64,000 nucleotides of DNA from Dyadobacter psychrotolerans (GCF_004349265.1 NZ_SMFL01000016.1:62001-126000); one strand, 5' to 3'. Shown: positions 45,101 through 53,104, numbered from the stretch's first letter. Program-made: numbers and translations. The notes: generated by a model not told the origin, from the sequence alone.

Positions 45101-45991
45101 TTTTATCTGGCCGAACAGCTGAATCTGGATATACAGCCACTTTTATTGCATGGTGCGTCGGAGGTTCTTCCGAAGAGCGATTTCCTTATCCGTCCTGGAG
45201 CGCTCAATGTGCGCGTTTTGCCGAGGATCAAGTTCAACGATCTGAAATGGGGTACTGAACTGAGGGATAAAACGAAAAATATTTCTGCCTTTTACAAATC
45301 AGAATTTGCTGCTTTTAAAAATGAAATGGAAGATACAGGTTATCTCAAACACAGAATTTTTACCAATTATGTTTTTAAAGGACCTGTTCTGGAATGGTAT
45401 TTCAAAGCAAAATGGAAGCTGGAAGCCAATAACTTTTCATATTACAATGCACTGATTGAAGATAGAAAAAAAATACTGGATGTTGGTTGCGGGTACGGCT
45501 ACCTTTCTTTTTTTCTCCATTATAAAAACGAAAACCGGCTCATTACAGGAATTGATTACGATGAAGATAAAATTACGATTGCAGAAAACGGTTATAATAA
45601 AACGGCCAATCTACGGTTTCTGTATGCAGATGTCATGACCACGCAAATCGGTGAGCAGGATGTAATATTTTTAAATGATATTCTACATTATTTATCTGCT
45701 GAAAAACAGCTTAATTTGTTGAAAAATTGTGCTCAAGCGCTCAATCCGGATGGAATTTTATTTATCCGGGACGGGATTACAGATTTAAAAGAGAAACACA
45801 TCAACACCAAACGTACTGAGGCTTTGTCGACCGGGCTGTTTTCCTTTAACAAAAAAACCGATGAATTTCACTTTTTCTCATCTGATGACATCCGTGGATT
45901 TGCTAAAAGTCAGAACCTTACATTTGAAATGCAGCGGCATTCTGACAAAACATCTAACGTACTTTTTATCCTAAGAAAAAGTATTTTTTGA
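42152..45991 (+). CDS. Trifunctional MMPL transporter / lysophospholipid acyltransferase / SAM methyltransferase
   Basis: This 1279-residue protein fuses three parts. Residues about 1-830 are an RND/MMPL exporter with two sets of membrane segments (VIFGILLDYAFHFFTH, FIFGLGDDFSIFVTD) and large periplasmic loops. Residues about 880-1050 are a PlsC acyltransferase with NHTSFLD near 899 and FPEGTRS near 965. Residues about 1090-1279 are a class I methyltransferase (ILDVGCGYGYLSFFL near 1108). This arrangement is known in flexirubin-type clusters. It presumably exports the pigment and links acylation and O/C-methylation to export. First gene of the rightward run. Confidence 0.92.
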   Translation: MIGDLLLKLNLLLSRHKAVFFICLITLIGALGYGISRLRVTESIFSTLPKGESFEQFTRLVESKNIINQIVFSLDTDPQISSDEALTLTEIFEDSLKRASGNYIKNIQAVRPDIQQDVYSYSYAHFPEFIDSAYYAHILQKIQPDSIRTSVASAYKQLLTPGGTFLKQFVVNDPLGISGKYFRELNAANNSSAMTVEEGIMFSANRKQIIITASTAYDSGNSSKHVELFNNMEDFRLKWNKQFPKNHLSYFGTFEIAARNAIQVKQDSTRTMGIALIAIIAILILYYRKILIPVFIILPGIFGGIFAVGLIGFFRPEVSGISLATGAVIFGILLDYAFHFFTHLRHTGSVSITVKEVSEPLLTGSLTTVLAFTALQFTNSVVLQDFGLFAALSLTGAALFTLIALPIILQTLSFDYHKIPAESKFFNIPSVPAKFKSASLLIVAVLTVVFLYFARFTEFDSSFESLSMQSDDVKQREEKLTGINPDKDKRIYIFTANKQKYQAEQTNYAVYQKLTQLKAEGKVREFVSSVAFAVPTHIKLERTVRWNRFWNAQRQAGTFSRLDQAALANGFNPTAFDNFKDWISGKIEDVTDEDELFYQLGLTNLVDSNPQQTTLITTLTADKNQLPFVKAELRKMPGVDIFDRGELAGSLLTMVKDDFNYILLISASIVFLTLLIVYGRIELTLLTFLPMVISWIWILGIAAILGIKFNFVNVVITTFIFGLGDDFSIFVTDGLLNKYKTGKETLKSYQSAIILSALTTIVGTGVLFFAKHPAIHSIAFISVLGIICILIISFIVQPILFDLFVQNRKENKRAPVTFLPFLLSITSFTYFLAGCLFLHSKLVTILILPISKKKKREMINRSLSFYAKTVIFSGPHVRKNFSGTENIEIDKPVIFIANHTSFLDILLAIMLNPKIVLMVKGWVYNSPFFGPIIRYAGYVYTDDGPEENIEKMKALVADGYSLLVFPEGTRSKDGKIARFHKGAFYLAEQLNLDIQPLLLHGASEVLPKSDFLIRPGALNVRVLPRIKFNDLKWGTELRDKTKNISAFYKSEFAAFKNEMEDTGYLKHRIFTNYVFKGPVLEWYFKAKWKLEANNFSYYNALIEDRKKILDVGCGYGYLSFFLHYKNENRLITGIDYDEDKITIAENGYNKTANLRFLYADVMTTQIGEQDVIFLNDILHYLSAEKQLNLLKNCAQALNPDGILFIRDGITDLKEKHINTKRTEALSTGLFSFNKKTDEFHFFSSDDIRGFAKSQNLTFEMQRHSDKTSNVLFILRKSIF

Positions 45992-46043
45992 AAACCCGGA
46001 GCGTATTAATATCCATATTTAAAACACACTTTAATTTAAACCA

Positions 46044-47573
46044 ATGTCCAAATTGACCGAAAAAGAATATGACTTTGTCATTATTGGAAGCGGTTTGGGC
46101 GGACTGGCCTGCGCCTATATTTTAGCTTCTGAAGGTCACAGTGTTGTCGTACTTGAAAAAAACCATCAGATCGGCGGCCATCTGCAGGTGTATAGCCGTG
46201 ACAAAACCATTTTTGATACAGGCGTACATTACGTCGGAAGCCTGAACGAAGGCGAAAACCTCTATCAGTTCTTCAAATATTTCGGCATACTCGACAACCT
46301 GAAACTGAAAAGAATGGACGATGAGCGATTTGACGTGATTCGTTTTCAGGATGGAATGGAGTATGATTATGCACAGGGATATGATGCTTTCGAAAAAAAA
46401 CTAATTTCCTATTTTCCCGAAGAAGAGCAGGCGATTAAAACATATTGTGTTAAAATTAAAGAGGTATGTAGTAAGTTTCCGTTATATAATCTCAGAATCG
46501 GCGGCGACAGTTACCAGATGGACGAGCAGCTTCTAACGCTAAACGCCTATGATTACATTGCGTCCATCACCAGCAATGAGCGACTGCAAAATGTACTGGG
46601 CGGCTCCAATTTGCTGTATGCCGGTGTAAAAGAAATGACGCCCTTTTATGTTCATGCACTGATTATGAACAGCTATCTTTCCGGTGCTTACAAGTTTATA
46701 GATGGCGGATCTCAGATTGCTATTCAGATGAGCCGGGGAATCCGGATTTTTGGCGGAGCGATTTACAAACACAAAAAAGTTATTTCCGCTAACTATGATG
46801 AGAACGGATCAATTGTCAGCATTGCACTTGAAAATGGCGAAATCGTCAGGGGCAAACAATTTATTTCCAACGTTCACCCCGCTGTTACGATTGACATTTT
46901 TGGTGAAGACCGTTTCATGAATGTGTACAGAAACAGGATCAAAAATCTGCCTAACAGCATATCCACTTTTCTGGTGCATCTTTCATTTCATGAGAATTCG
47001 TTCGAGTATTTAAATTATAATATTTATCAGCATCACATAGATAACGTCTGGGATGGTATCGACTACGAGGAAGAGACCTGGCCGCAAACTTATTTTGTGT
47101 GCACGCCCTATATTTCACGAAATAAAAAATTTGCCGAATCGATGTCTATCATGACTTACATGAAATCATCAGAAACCGACAAATGGGCGCATACGGCTAA
47201 GACAGTTTCCGAACCCGGTGAAAGGGATTTGGAATATGATTTATTTAAAAAAGAAAAAGAGGAAAAAGTACTCCGAAAAATAGAGGAGGTTTTCCCCGGG
47301 ATCAGGTCAAAAATAAAGGCAGTGCATAGCGCAACGCCACTTACATTCAGGGATTATATCGGCAACCGTGACGGTTCGTTGTATGGGGTTTTACAAAACT
47401 CAAATGCGCCAACCAGAACGCAGATTAATACCAAAACAAGGGTACCAAATCTATACCTGACAGGACAAAATATTTCCATGCATGGCATTTTGGGCGTTAC
47501 TGTGAGCGCTTTCGTTACTTGTTTTGCATTTGTTGATAAAGAGAAACTTATTGAAAAAGTTATAAATGCGTAA
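46044..47573 (+). CDS. CrtI/phytoene-desaturase-like FAD oxidoreductase
   Basis: This 509-residue flavoprotein has the N-terminal dinucleotide motif FVIIGSGLGGLACAYILASEG and EKNHQIGGHLQVY, then GVHYVGSLNEGENLYQFFKY, and ends with TGQNISMHGILGVTVSAFVTC typical of the CrtI/CrtISO family. Such enzymes desaturate or isomerise polyenes. In this cluster it may introduce or set the geometry of double bonds in the pigment. It starts 52 bases after the MMPL fusion and ends 2 bases before the next gene's start, so it is co-transcribed. Confidence 0.88.
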   Translation: MSKLTEKEYDFVIIGSGLGGLACAYILASEGHSVVVLEKNHQIGGHLQVYSRDKTIFDTGVHYVGSLNEGENLYQFFKYFGILDNLKLKRMDDERFDVIRFQDGMEYDYAQGYDAFEKKLISYFPEEEQAIKTYCVKIKEVCSKFPLYNLRIGGDSYQMDEQLLTLNAYDYIASITSNERLQNVLGGSNLLYAGVKEMTPFYVHALIMNSYLSGAYKFIDGGSQIAIQMSRGIRIFGGAIYKHKKVISANYDENGSIVSIALENGEIVRGKQFISNVHPAVTIDIFGEDRFMNVYRNRIKNLPNSISTFLVHLSFHENSFEYLNYNIYQHHIDNVWDGIDYEEETWPQTYFVCTPYISRNKKFAESMSIMTYMKSSETDKWAHTAKTVSEPGERDLEYDLFKKEKEEKVLRKIEEVFPGIRSKIKAVHSATPLTFRDYIGNRDGSLYGVLQNSNAPTRTQINTKTRVPNLYLTGQNISMHGILGVTVSAFVTCFAFVDKEKLIEKVINA

Positions 47574-47575
47574 TC

Positions 47576-48823
47576 ATGCAAAAGGTTGATGTTTTGGTTA
47601 TCGGAGCAGGCCCGGCAGGTACGGTGGCTGCTTCTTATTTGAAAAACCAGGGTTATAATGTGACAATCCTGGAAAAAGAAAAATTTCCCCGTTTTCAGAT
47701 TGGCGAAAGCCTTCTTCCCTGCTGTATGCAGCATCTGGACGAATCGGGTTTACTGGAAGCAGTGAAAGCCAAAAATTTCCAGAAGAAAACGGGAGCCGCT
47801 TTTATGCGCGGTGACAAAAGATGTGAATTTCTTTTTTCAGAACAGTTTACCGATGGCTGGACGTGGACGTGGCAGGTAAAACGGGCAGATTTTGATCTCA
47901 CGCTGGCAGAAGCTACCCGCGCCAAAGGCGTAGGCGTTAACTTCGAATGTGAGGTTTTGAACGTGGTCGCCGGTAAAGAAAAACAAACGACCGAATACCG
48001 CGACATTGACGGAAATATTCACAGTATCGAATCACGGTTTATCATCGATTCAAGTGGTTACGGACGCGTTTTGCCAAGGCTATTTGATTTGAGCAAACCG
48101 TCTGCCTTCACGCCAAGGGGAGCCGTTTTTTCCCATTTGGAAGATATTAACCGTACAGAAAAAACCAGCAACAACATCTTTGTTCATTCCTTTGACAACA
48201 ATAGGTCATGGATCTGGGCAATTCCGTTTTCGGATGGTTCTACATCTGTAGGGATTGTGAGTGACAAAGAAAAAGTGGTTGAACTTGCTGCCAATGGCGG
48301 AGAGAAATATGAAAAATTCATCCGAAATTTTGGAGATTTGAATGGCCGTTTTAAGAATTCAGAACTGAAATTTGAACCCAGAAATATCCTTGGTTACTCT
48401 GTTGGTGTAAAAACCATGTTTGGAGATGGATTTGTTCTTTCAGGTAACAGCACAGAATTCCTGGATCCGATATTTTCGTCAGGTGTAACGTTTGCAACCG
48501 CTTCCGGTTTATTATCAGCAAAAATGACACACCGGCACTTGCAAGGTGAGAATGTAGATTGGAAAACCGAATATGAAGATGTTGTTCAAAAGGGCATCAA
48601 CGTTTTCAGAAGTTATGTAACAGGCTGGTACAGTGGCGACTTTCAAACCATTGTTTTTGCAAAAAATGTAGATAAAGACATTAAAAATCAGATTTGTTCG
48701 GTATTGGCAGGTTATGTTTGGGATAAATCAAATCCTTTTGTAAAAAAGCATGACACCATTTTACCCACATTGGCAAAGGTTATTGTCATGAAAGAAAAAG
48801 CTGAGGAAGCACTTTTGAAATAA
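47576..48823 (+). CDS. Flavin-dependent halogenase-like oxidoreductase
   Basis: This 415-residue protein has an FAD-binding GxGxxG (VLVIGAGPAGTVAASYL, residues 7-23), GESLLP at 53-58, and two features of flavin-dependent halogenases: an FxxKxGA segment at residues 68-74 with Lys71, and WIWAIP (WxWxIP) at 212-217. So chlorination or bromination of a phenol ring is plausible; geranylgeranyl-reductase-like roles would lack these motifs. Chlorinated flexirubins have been reported in related bacteria. It closes the rightward run and is followed by a terminator. Confidence 0.83.
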   Translation: MQKVDVLVIGAGPAGTVAASYLKNQGYNVTILEKEKFPRFQIGESLLPCCMQHLDESGLLEAVKAKNFQKKTGAAFMRGDKRCEFLFSEQFTDGWTWTWQVKRADFDLTLAEATRAKGVGVNFECEVLNVVAGKEKQTTEYRDIDGNIHSIESRFIIDSSGYGRVLPRLFDLSKPSAFTPRGAVFSHLEDINRTEKTSNNIFVHSFDNNRSWIWAIPFSDGSTSVGIVSDKEKVVELAANGGEKYEKFIRNFGDLNGRFKNSELKFEPRNILGYSVGVKTMFGDGFVLSGNSTEFLDPIFSSGVTFATASGLLSAKMTHRHLQGENVDWKTEYEDVVQKGINVFRSYVTGWYSGDFQTIVFAKNVDKDIKNQICSVLAGYVWDKSNPFVKKHDTILPTLAKVIVMKEKAEEALLK

Positions 48824-48829
48824 TTCTTC

Positions 48830-48864
48830 CGCCGTGTCAGATTCAAACAGGATCTGAAACGGCG
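48830..48864. terminator. Hairpin between halogenase-like and ketosynthase-like genes
   Basis: CGCCGT and CAGAT at 48830-48842 pair with ATCTG and ACGGCG at 48852-48864 with a small internal 2x2 loop, followed on the plus strand by ATTTTAAA. It is in the gap of convergent genes and may end transcription on both strands. Confidence 0.6.
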
Positions 48865-48869
48865 TGATT

Positions 48870-49919
48870 TTAAACCGCTTTTAATAAAATCAACCCATGC
48901 TGAACGCCCTGGTAATGATTGTAAATCAGGACATATTTGGGTGTTATTTCCGATTTCCTTAACTGCATAGCCTGGTCTGGAATATGCCTTCCTGACAAAA
49001 TCTGAACACCAAGCCAGGTGGCAAAAGCGGAAGAAGTCGGATAATCGCCGGTTAAATTCTTGTAGCTGTAAACGCTGCTGTGTGAAAACATTCTCTGATG
49101 CAAATTATCGTAAAGATCATCATTCCGGCTGTCGCCGCTGTAACCTAAAACAAGCGCATCGATTTGTTCCGGATCTACTTGATTTCTTTTCAGCAAATAG
49201 TTTAGCTTTTCTGTAAGCTCATCTTCCAACGCATAACTAATCTGCTCCACATCAACAATTTCTGCCAAAGCCCTTTCAGACAGCTCAGATTCTACCACGA
49301 ACATGGTCGCACCTTCACCGCAAACTGTGCCGGCGGTTCCGGACTGCAAAAGTGTTGCTGATGTTGAATCTTCCTTTTTAAAATACCCGCTCAGATAATC
49401 GATATTATAATGATATTCAGAAATCTCCTCGACACTGCCAAGCAAAAACGAATTGGCATTTCCTTCGTCCAGCCAAAGCATGGCATCCAGCAAAGCACAT
49501 TCAAATGCGAGACCTTTATGCACATGGGTTGTGTTGTAACCTGTATTTTTGCTCATTAACGCCAGGTTGCCGGCAACTGCATTTGGCGTGCTTTGTACAA
49601 AGTTGGTTGGCGTTAAAGTGCCTTCTTTATAATCTACAATCTGATTTAGAAATTTAAGACAGTCTTCCAGGCCGCCATTCGCCGTGCCAAGGATAATTCC
49701 GTCCAGCTTTGGATTTTTATGGATCAATGGCAACCCTGCTCCCACGCCCATCCGCACTGCTTTACCCATTCTTCTCAAAAGTCCGGCAGGAATAAGCGAA
49801 CCATACGGAGGTTCGGTGGCGACATACCGGTTTCCCAAATAAGTTTTTATTTCACCACTTAAAAAAGTGTCGTCGTAAGTTTGCTGGGGGGAAATGCAGG
49901 ATAAGTCGGTAATGAACAT
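48870..49919 (-). CDS. Degenerate ketosynthase-like protein
   Basis: This 349-residue protein is a ketosynthase relative that lost the catalytic triad: the Cys position in THVHKGLAFECALLDAML is Gly by my alignment, HGTGT is GYSGDS, and the second His motif reads NLTGDYPTSSAFA. It is a close paralogue of the protein at 31995-32960. It probably acts as a non-catalytic partner of an active ketosynthase. The gene converges on the halogenase-like gene and shares direction with glpD, 30 bases downstream of its stop, so it may ride on the glpD transcript. Confidence 0.75.
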   Translation of the reverse strand: MFITDLSCISPQQTYDDTFLSGEIKTYLGNRYVATEPPYGSLIPAGLLRRMGKAVRMGVGAGLPLIHKNPKLDGIILGTANGGLEDCLKFLNQIVDYKEGTLTPTNFVQSTPNAVAGNLALMSKNTGYNTTHVHKGLAFECALLDAMLWLDEGNANSFLLGSVEEISEYHYNIDYLSGYFKKEDSTSATLLQSGTAGTVCGEGATMFVVESELSERALAEIVDVEQISYALEDELTEKLNYLLKRNQVDPEQIDALVLGYSGDSRNDDLYDNLHQRMFSHSSVYSYKNLTGDYPTSSAFATWLGVQILSGRHIPDQAMQLRKSEITPKYVLIYNHYQGVQHGLILLKAV

Positions 49920-49949
49920 AAATTTATAAAATGGTCGAACTGGTACCTC

Positions 49950-51593
49950 TCAGGCAATATGTGTTCCAGCGACAGACATGAATTGTTTGATTTGGGTTAA
50001 ATAAGAAGAAATTTCCAGGTCCTTCTGCTCATCTGACCAATTTAACTCCGTAGCCATGAGTTCTGCAACTGCAGGTAAAACTTCGGAGGTAGTTTGCCAG
50101 TCCGTAATTTCAAGCCGGATTCTTCTTGCCAGAAAATCCCTTGGTGTTATTGCCATTTCTTCGCGTACCGTATGGATTACTTCTGCCCGGATATATGGGT
50201 ATTTTTCGTTCAAACGCGTTTTCCAATCAGGCTTGTCAAGCGTGAGTTCGCAAACCTTCACGGCTCTGGATCCATATTTTTTTACCAAATGCTGACAGAC
50301 GTCCACCGGCAAGTTATATTTTTTTTCAAGCTCTTTATAAGAATCAAATAGATAATTTTCACCTCCTGCAAGTGTATGATTTGCTGTACCACAGGTGTTT
50401 TTCCTACTAAAAACACTATCGATCTGGTCTATAGCATCTTTTGCCATGAGACGGTACGTCGTCCATTTCCCTCCCAATAAACTGACTAAACCGCTAGCCG
50501 GATCAATCTCCACTTCATGATCCCGCAGCAGGCTTTTGGTTGATTTACTGGTTTCCGCTGAAAGCAATGGCCGAAGTCCACCAAAACCAGCCTTTAATTC
50601 AGTAATATCTATTTTCTTTTCAAGATAAGGATTCAAAGTATCTGCCAGATATTGCTTTTCTTTCTCGTTCAGCCCCGCTTCCGTGTTCAGATCCTCACAC
50701 TCCGTATCGGTTGTTCCCAGCATCATGGCGCCTTCAAACGGAATGGCAAAAACGACACGCCCGTCAGAAGTTTTGGGAATCAGCATCGCGTAATCGCTAT
50801 TGAGTGTATCATAGGGAAGCACCACATGTACACCTTTACTCGGGCGGATTCGCTCATGTAACTCCGGATTGGCCATAAGGCGGATGGCATCAGAATATGG
50901 ACCCGTGCAGTTTAGTACCAGTTTGGTTTTGATTGACAAATCCTGCCCGGAACGTGTGTCTTTTATTTGAACGGCATTTAATTTTCCCTCAGCACTTTTA
51001 GCAAAACCTTTTACTTCCAAATAATTAGCCACAACAGCGCCGGATTCAGATGCCGACTGAGACAGTGCAAGACAATACCTTGCATCATCTAATTGGCCAT
51101 CATAGTAAAGCACAGCACTATGCAGCTTACTTTTGTTAAGCGTCGGAATCTTTCTCAGAACCTCCGATTTTTTCAGCCATTTGCTTTTGGGAAGCGAATC
51201 ATTGGTTGCAAAACTATCATACATTTTTAACCCGATACTAAAATAAAGACCCTCTATCCATGAACTGACCGGTGTAACCAGCGCCAGCGGACGTGCAAGA
51301 TGGGGTGCATTATTTAAAACCAGATGCCTTTCTTCCAGACCATGTCGAACCTGTTTTAGCTGGGCAAAGTCCAGTTTTTTGAAAGCCTGTTCAAGATAAC
51401 GGACGCCGCCATGAATAAGTTTTGTTGATTTGGATGACGTTTCCGAAGCAAAATCCTGTTTGTCGATCAGGGCAACTTTGTAACCACGCAGTACCGCATC
51501 CAGTGCACAACCTGCACCACTTGCCCCTGCTCCTACGATACAAATATCAAATTCTTCATTCGCTAATCTTTCAATGGATGTTTGCCGGTTCAT
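49950..51593 (-). CDS. glpD: Aerobic glycerol-3-phosphate dehydrogenase
   Basis: This 547-residue flavoprotein shows the GlpD N-terminus DICIVGAGASGAGCALDAVL, then SSKSTKLIHGGVRYLEQAF, GLRPLLSAETSKSTKSLLRD and GGKWTTYRLMAKDAIDQID. It oxidises glycerol-3-phosphate to dihydroxyacetone phosphate and passes electrons to the quinone pool at the membrane. The length is normal. No glycerol kinase or transporter gene lies near. A possible -7 site lies upstream (51639-51646). Confidence 0.95.
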   Translation of the reverse strand: MNRQTSIERLANEEFDICIVGAGASGAGCALDAVLRGYKVALIDKQDFASETSSKSTKLIHGGVRYLEQAFKKLDFAQLKQVRHGLEERHLVLNNAPHLARPLALVTPVSSWIEGLYFSIGLKMYDSFATNDSLPKSKWLKKSEVLRKIPTLNKSKLHSAVLYYDGQLDDARYCLALSQSASESGAVVANYLEVKGFAKSAEGKLNAVQIKDTRSGQDLSIKTKLVLNCTGPYSDAIRLMANPELHERIRPSKGVHVVLPYDTLNSDYAMLIPKTSDGRVVFAIPFEGAMMLGTTDTECEDLNTEAGLNEKEKQYLADTLNPYLEKKIDITELKAGFGGLRPLLSAETSKSTKSLLRDHEVEIDPASGLVSLLGGKWTTYRLMAKDAIDQIDSVFSRKNTCGTANHTLAGGENYLFDSYKELEKKYNLPVDVCQHLVKKYGSRAVKVCELTLDKPDWKTRLNEKYPYIRAEVIHTVREEMAITPRDFLARRIRLEITDWQTTSEVLPAVAELMATELNWSDEQKDLEISSYLTQIKQFMSVAGTHIA

Positions 51594-51638
51594 GCAGTGT
51601 GGTTGGTGCTTAACTTACGATGTGGTTATCGCCAATTG

Positions 51639-51646
51639 CAAAAGTA
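51639..51646 (-). promoter_or_regulatory. Possible -7 element for glpD
   Basis: The minus strand reads TACTTTTG, an exact TAnnTTTG, 46 bases before glpD. The nearest TTG lies only 16 bases upstream of it, short of the usual 19-21, so support is partial. Confidence 0.35.
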
Positions 51647-51732
51647 CAAATACAGTTCTTTCCAAGCATGGCTCTGGCATAAAAATAGCTATTACAATAT
51701 TGTGACCAAAATGCTATTTGTCTGTCTGAAAC

Positions 51733-51762
51733 TTGTTCAATGCTGAAAATAGACTAGCTTTG
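51733..51762 (+). promoter_or_regulatory. Promoter of the BON-LysM gene
   Basis: TTG (51733-51735) and TAGCTTTG (51755-51762) lie 19 bases apart, an exact fit to the Bacteroidota pattern, 45 bases before the start codon at 51808. Confidence 0.65.
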
Positions 51763-51807
51763 GATTTCATAAATTAAACACTTTACTTACAAAAACCACA
51801 AATTATT

Positions 51808-52266
51808 ATGGGCTTAATGTCATTTTTTAAAGGAGTCGGAGAGAAAATCTTCAAAAAAGAAGAGGCTGCTGTGCCTACACCGGAGGTTGAACCGTTGCGC
51901 GCAAGTGCACTGTTGGCTCACGTAAAAGCACTTGGACTTCCTTACAATTCTCTTACTGTGAAGACTTCCGGCGACACCGTTACAATTGAAGGCGAAGTAG
52001 CACAACAGGCTGATTCAGAAAAAATTGCACTTGCTGTTGGTAATGTTGAGGGGGTTGAAGTGGTTGACAACAGACTTACCGTTGCAACACCTGCACCGGA
52101 AGCTACCTACCATACCGTTGTAAAAGGCGATACGCTTTCGAAAATTGCACAGACAGTTTACGGAGATATGATGAAGTATCCGGTTATTTTTGAAGCAAAC
52201 AAACCGATGCTTACACATCCTGATAAAATTTATCCGGGTCAGGTTCTTCGGATTCCGGCACTTTAA
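51808..52266 (+). CDS. BON and LysM domain protein (LysM/Kbp-like)
   Basis: A 152-residue protein with an N-terminal basic-acidic segment (FFKGVGEKIFKKEE), a BON domain (about residues 40-95, GDTVTIEGEVAQQADSEKIA and VEGVEVVDNRLTV), and a C-terminal LysM domain (YHTVVKGDTLSKIAQTVYGD to YPGQVLRIPAL). It is like E. coli Kbp (YgaU), which binds potassium and is cytoplasmic. A precise role here is open. A strong terminator follows. Confidence 0.92.
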   Translation: MGLMSFFKGVGEKIFKKEEAAVPTPEVEPLRASALLAHVKALGLPYNSLTVKTSGDTVTIEGEVAQQADSEKIALAVGNVEGVEVVDNRLTVATPAPEATYHTVVKGDTLSKIAQTVYGDMMKYPVIFEANKPMLTHPDKIYPGQVLRIPAL

Positions 52267-52320
52267 TGGTTTTCAGCCTTCAGCTATCAGCTTTCGGTAC
52301 TTGCTCTTTAAATTAGAGGC

Positions 52321-52360
52321 ATAAAAAAATGACAACTCTTTCGGGTTGTCATTTTTTTAT
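52321..52360. terminator. Strong bidirectional terminator between the LysM gene and rplI
   Basis: A perfect 16-bp stem (52321-52336 with 52345-52360) with an 8-base loop, rich in A on one side and T on the other. It ends both the rightward LysM gene and the leftward ribosomal run. Confidence 0.95.
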
Positions 52361-52382
52361 GCCTTTGTAAGAGAACCGAAGA

Positions 52383-52829
52383 TTAATCTTCAGCAGCAAT
52401 TACGTTCAGAGAGATCTTGTGTTTCACTTCTTTGTGAAGATCGATCAATGCTGAATAAACACCAACAGATTTAACATCGTCAACAGTAATTTTCTTACGG
52501 TCGATTTCAAAACCTTTTGATTTAAGAATATCTGCAACCTGTGTGTTGGTAACACGTCCGAAAATACGGCCGCTTTCTCCAACTACAGTGCGAATATCGA
52601 TTGTCAGGTCACCGATTGCTGATGCGATATCTTCTGCATCTTTTTTCAGTTTTTCTGCTTTGTGAGCAGCCTGGCGAACGTTTTCAGCAACAATTTTGCG
52701 GTTCGAAGGATTAGCTAATAAAGCAAAACCCTGTGGAATAAGATAGTTACGGCCATATCCTGCTTTCACAGATACGATGTCGTTTTTGTATCCTACTCCT
52801 GCTATATCAGTTATTAGTATGATTTCCAT
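52383..52829 (-). CDS. rplI: 50S ribosomal protein L9
   Basis: This 148-residue protein has the L9 N-terminal domain (MEIILITDIAGVGYKNDIVS, VKAGYGRNYLIPQGFALLA) joined by a long helix to the C-terminal domain (GRIFGRVTNTQVADILKSKG). It binds 23S rRNA domain V. It is the last gene of the rpsF-rpsR-rplI run; the order is standard. Strong terminator beyond it. Confidence 0.97.
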   Translation of the reverse strand: MEIILITDIAGVGYKNDIVSVKAGYGRNYLIPQGFALLANPSNRKIVAENVRQAAHKAEKLKKDAEDIASAIGDLTIDIRTVVGESGRIFGRVTNTQVADILKSKGFEIDRKKITVDDVKSVGVYSALIDLHKEVKHKISLNVIAAED

Positions 52830-52849
52830 TGTTCGTAGCTCTTTCTAAT

Positions 52850-53101
52850 TTATTTCAATTGATCAGCAACGAAAGGCAATAGTGCCAAATGACGTGCTCT
52901 TTTGATTGCCTGTGATACTTTGCGCTGATATTTCAGGCTTGTACCTGTTAGACGACGTGGCAAGATTTTTCCTTGCTCGTTTACCAATTTAAGTAAAAAG
53001 TCAGGATTCTTGTAATCAATATATTTAATGCCTGCTTTTTTGAAACGGCAATACTTTTTGCGGTTAATGTTTTTCTCAACCGGTTCGTTTACGAGTGACA
53101 T
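52850..53101 (-). CDS. rpsR: 30S ribosomal protein S18
   Basis: An 83-residue basic protein with the S18 pattern KKYCRFKKAGIKYIDYKNPD, GKILPRRLTGTSLKYQRKVS and AIKRARHLALLPFV. It forms a heterodimer with S6 in the 30S platform. It lies 3 bases after rpsF and 20 before rplI. Confidence 0.97.
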   Translation of the reverse strand: MSLVNEPVEKNINRKKYCRFKKAGIKYIDYKNPDFLLKLVNEQGKILPRRLTGTSLKYQRKVSQAIKRARHLALLPFVADQLK

Positions 53102-53104
53102 AGC

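Larger units (their letters stand above)
29003..49919. other. Flexirubin/aryl-polyene type biosynthetic gene cluster
   Basis: Some twenty genes form two facing arms around the promoter region at 42004-42151. Leftward: tyrosine ammonia-lyase, FabG, ketosynthase, ACP, acyltransferase, dehydratase, thioesterase, ketosynthase, ketosynthase-like protein, ACP, ketosynthase, ketosynthase-like protein, deacetylase, LolA-like, dehydratase, GT2-DUF2062. Rightward: MMPL-acyltransferase-methyltransferase, CrtI-like, halogenase-like. A last ketosynthase-like gene converges on the right end. The content matches the polyene half of flexirubin clusters and aryl-polyene clusters. Flexirubin is the more likely product because the host is a Cytophagales-type organism; no coumarate ligase or DarA/DarB gene is present. 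Confidence 0.85.
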
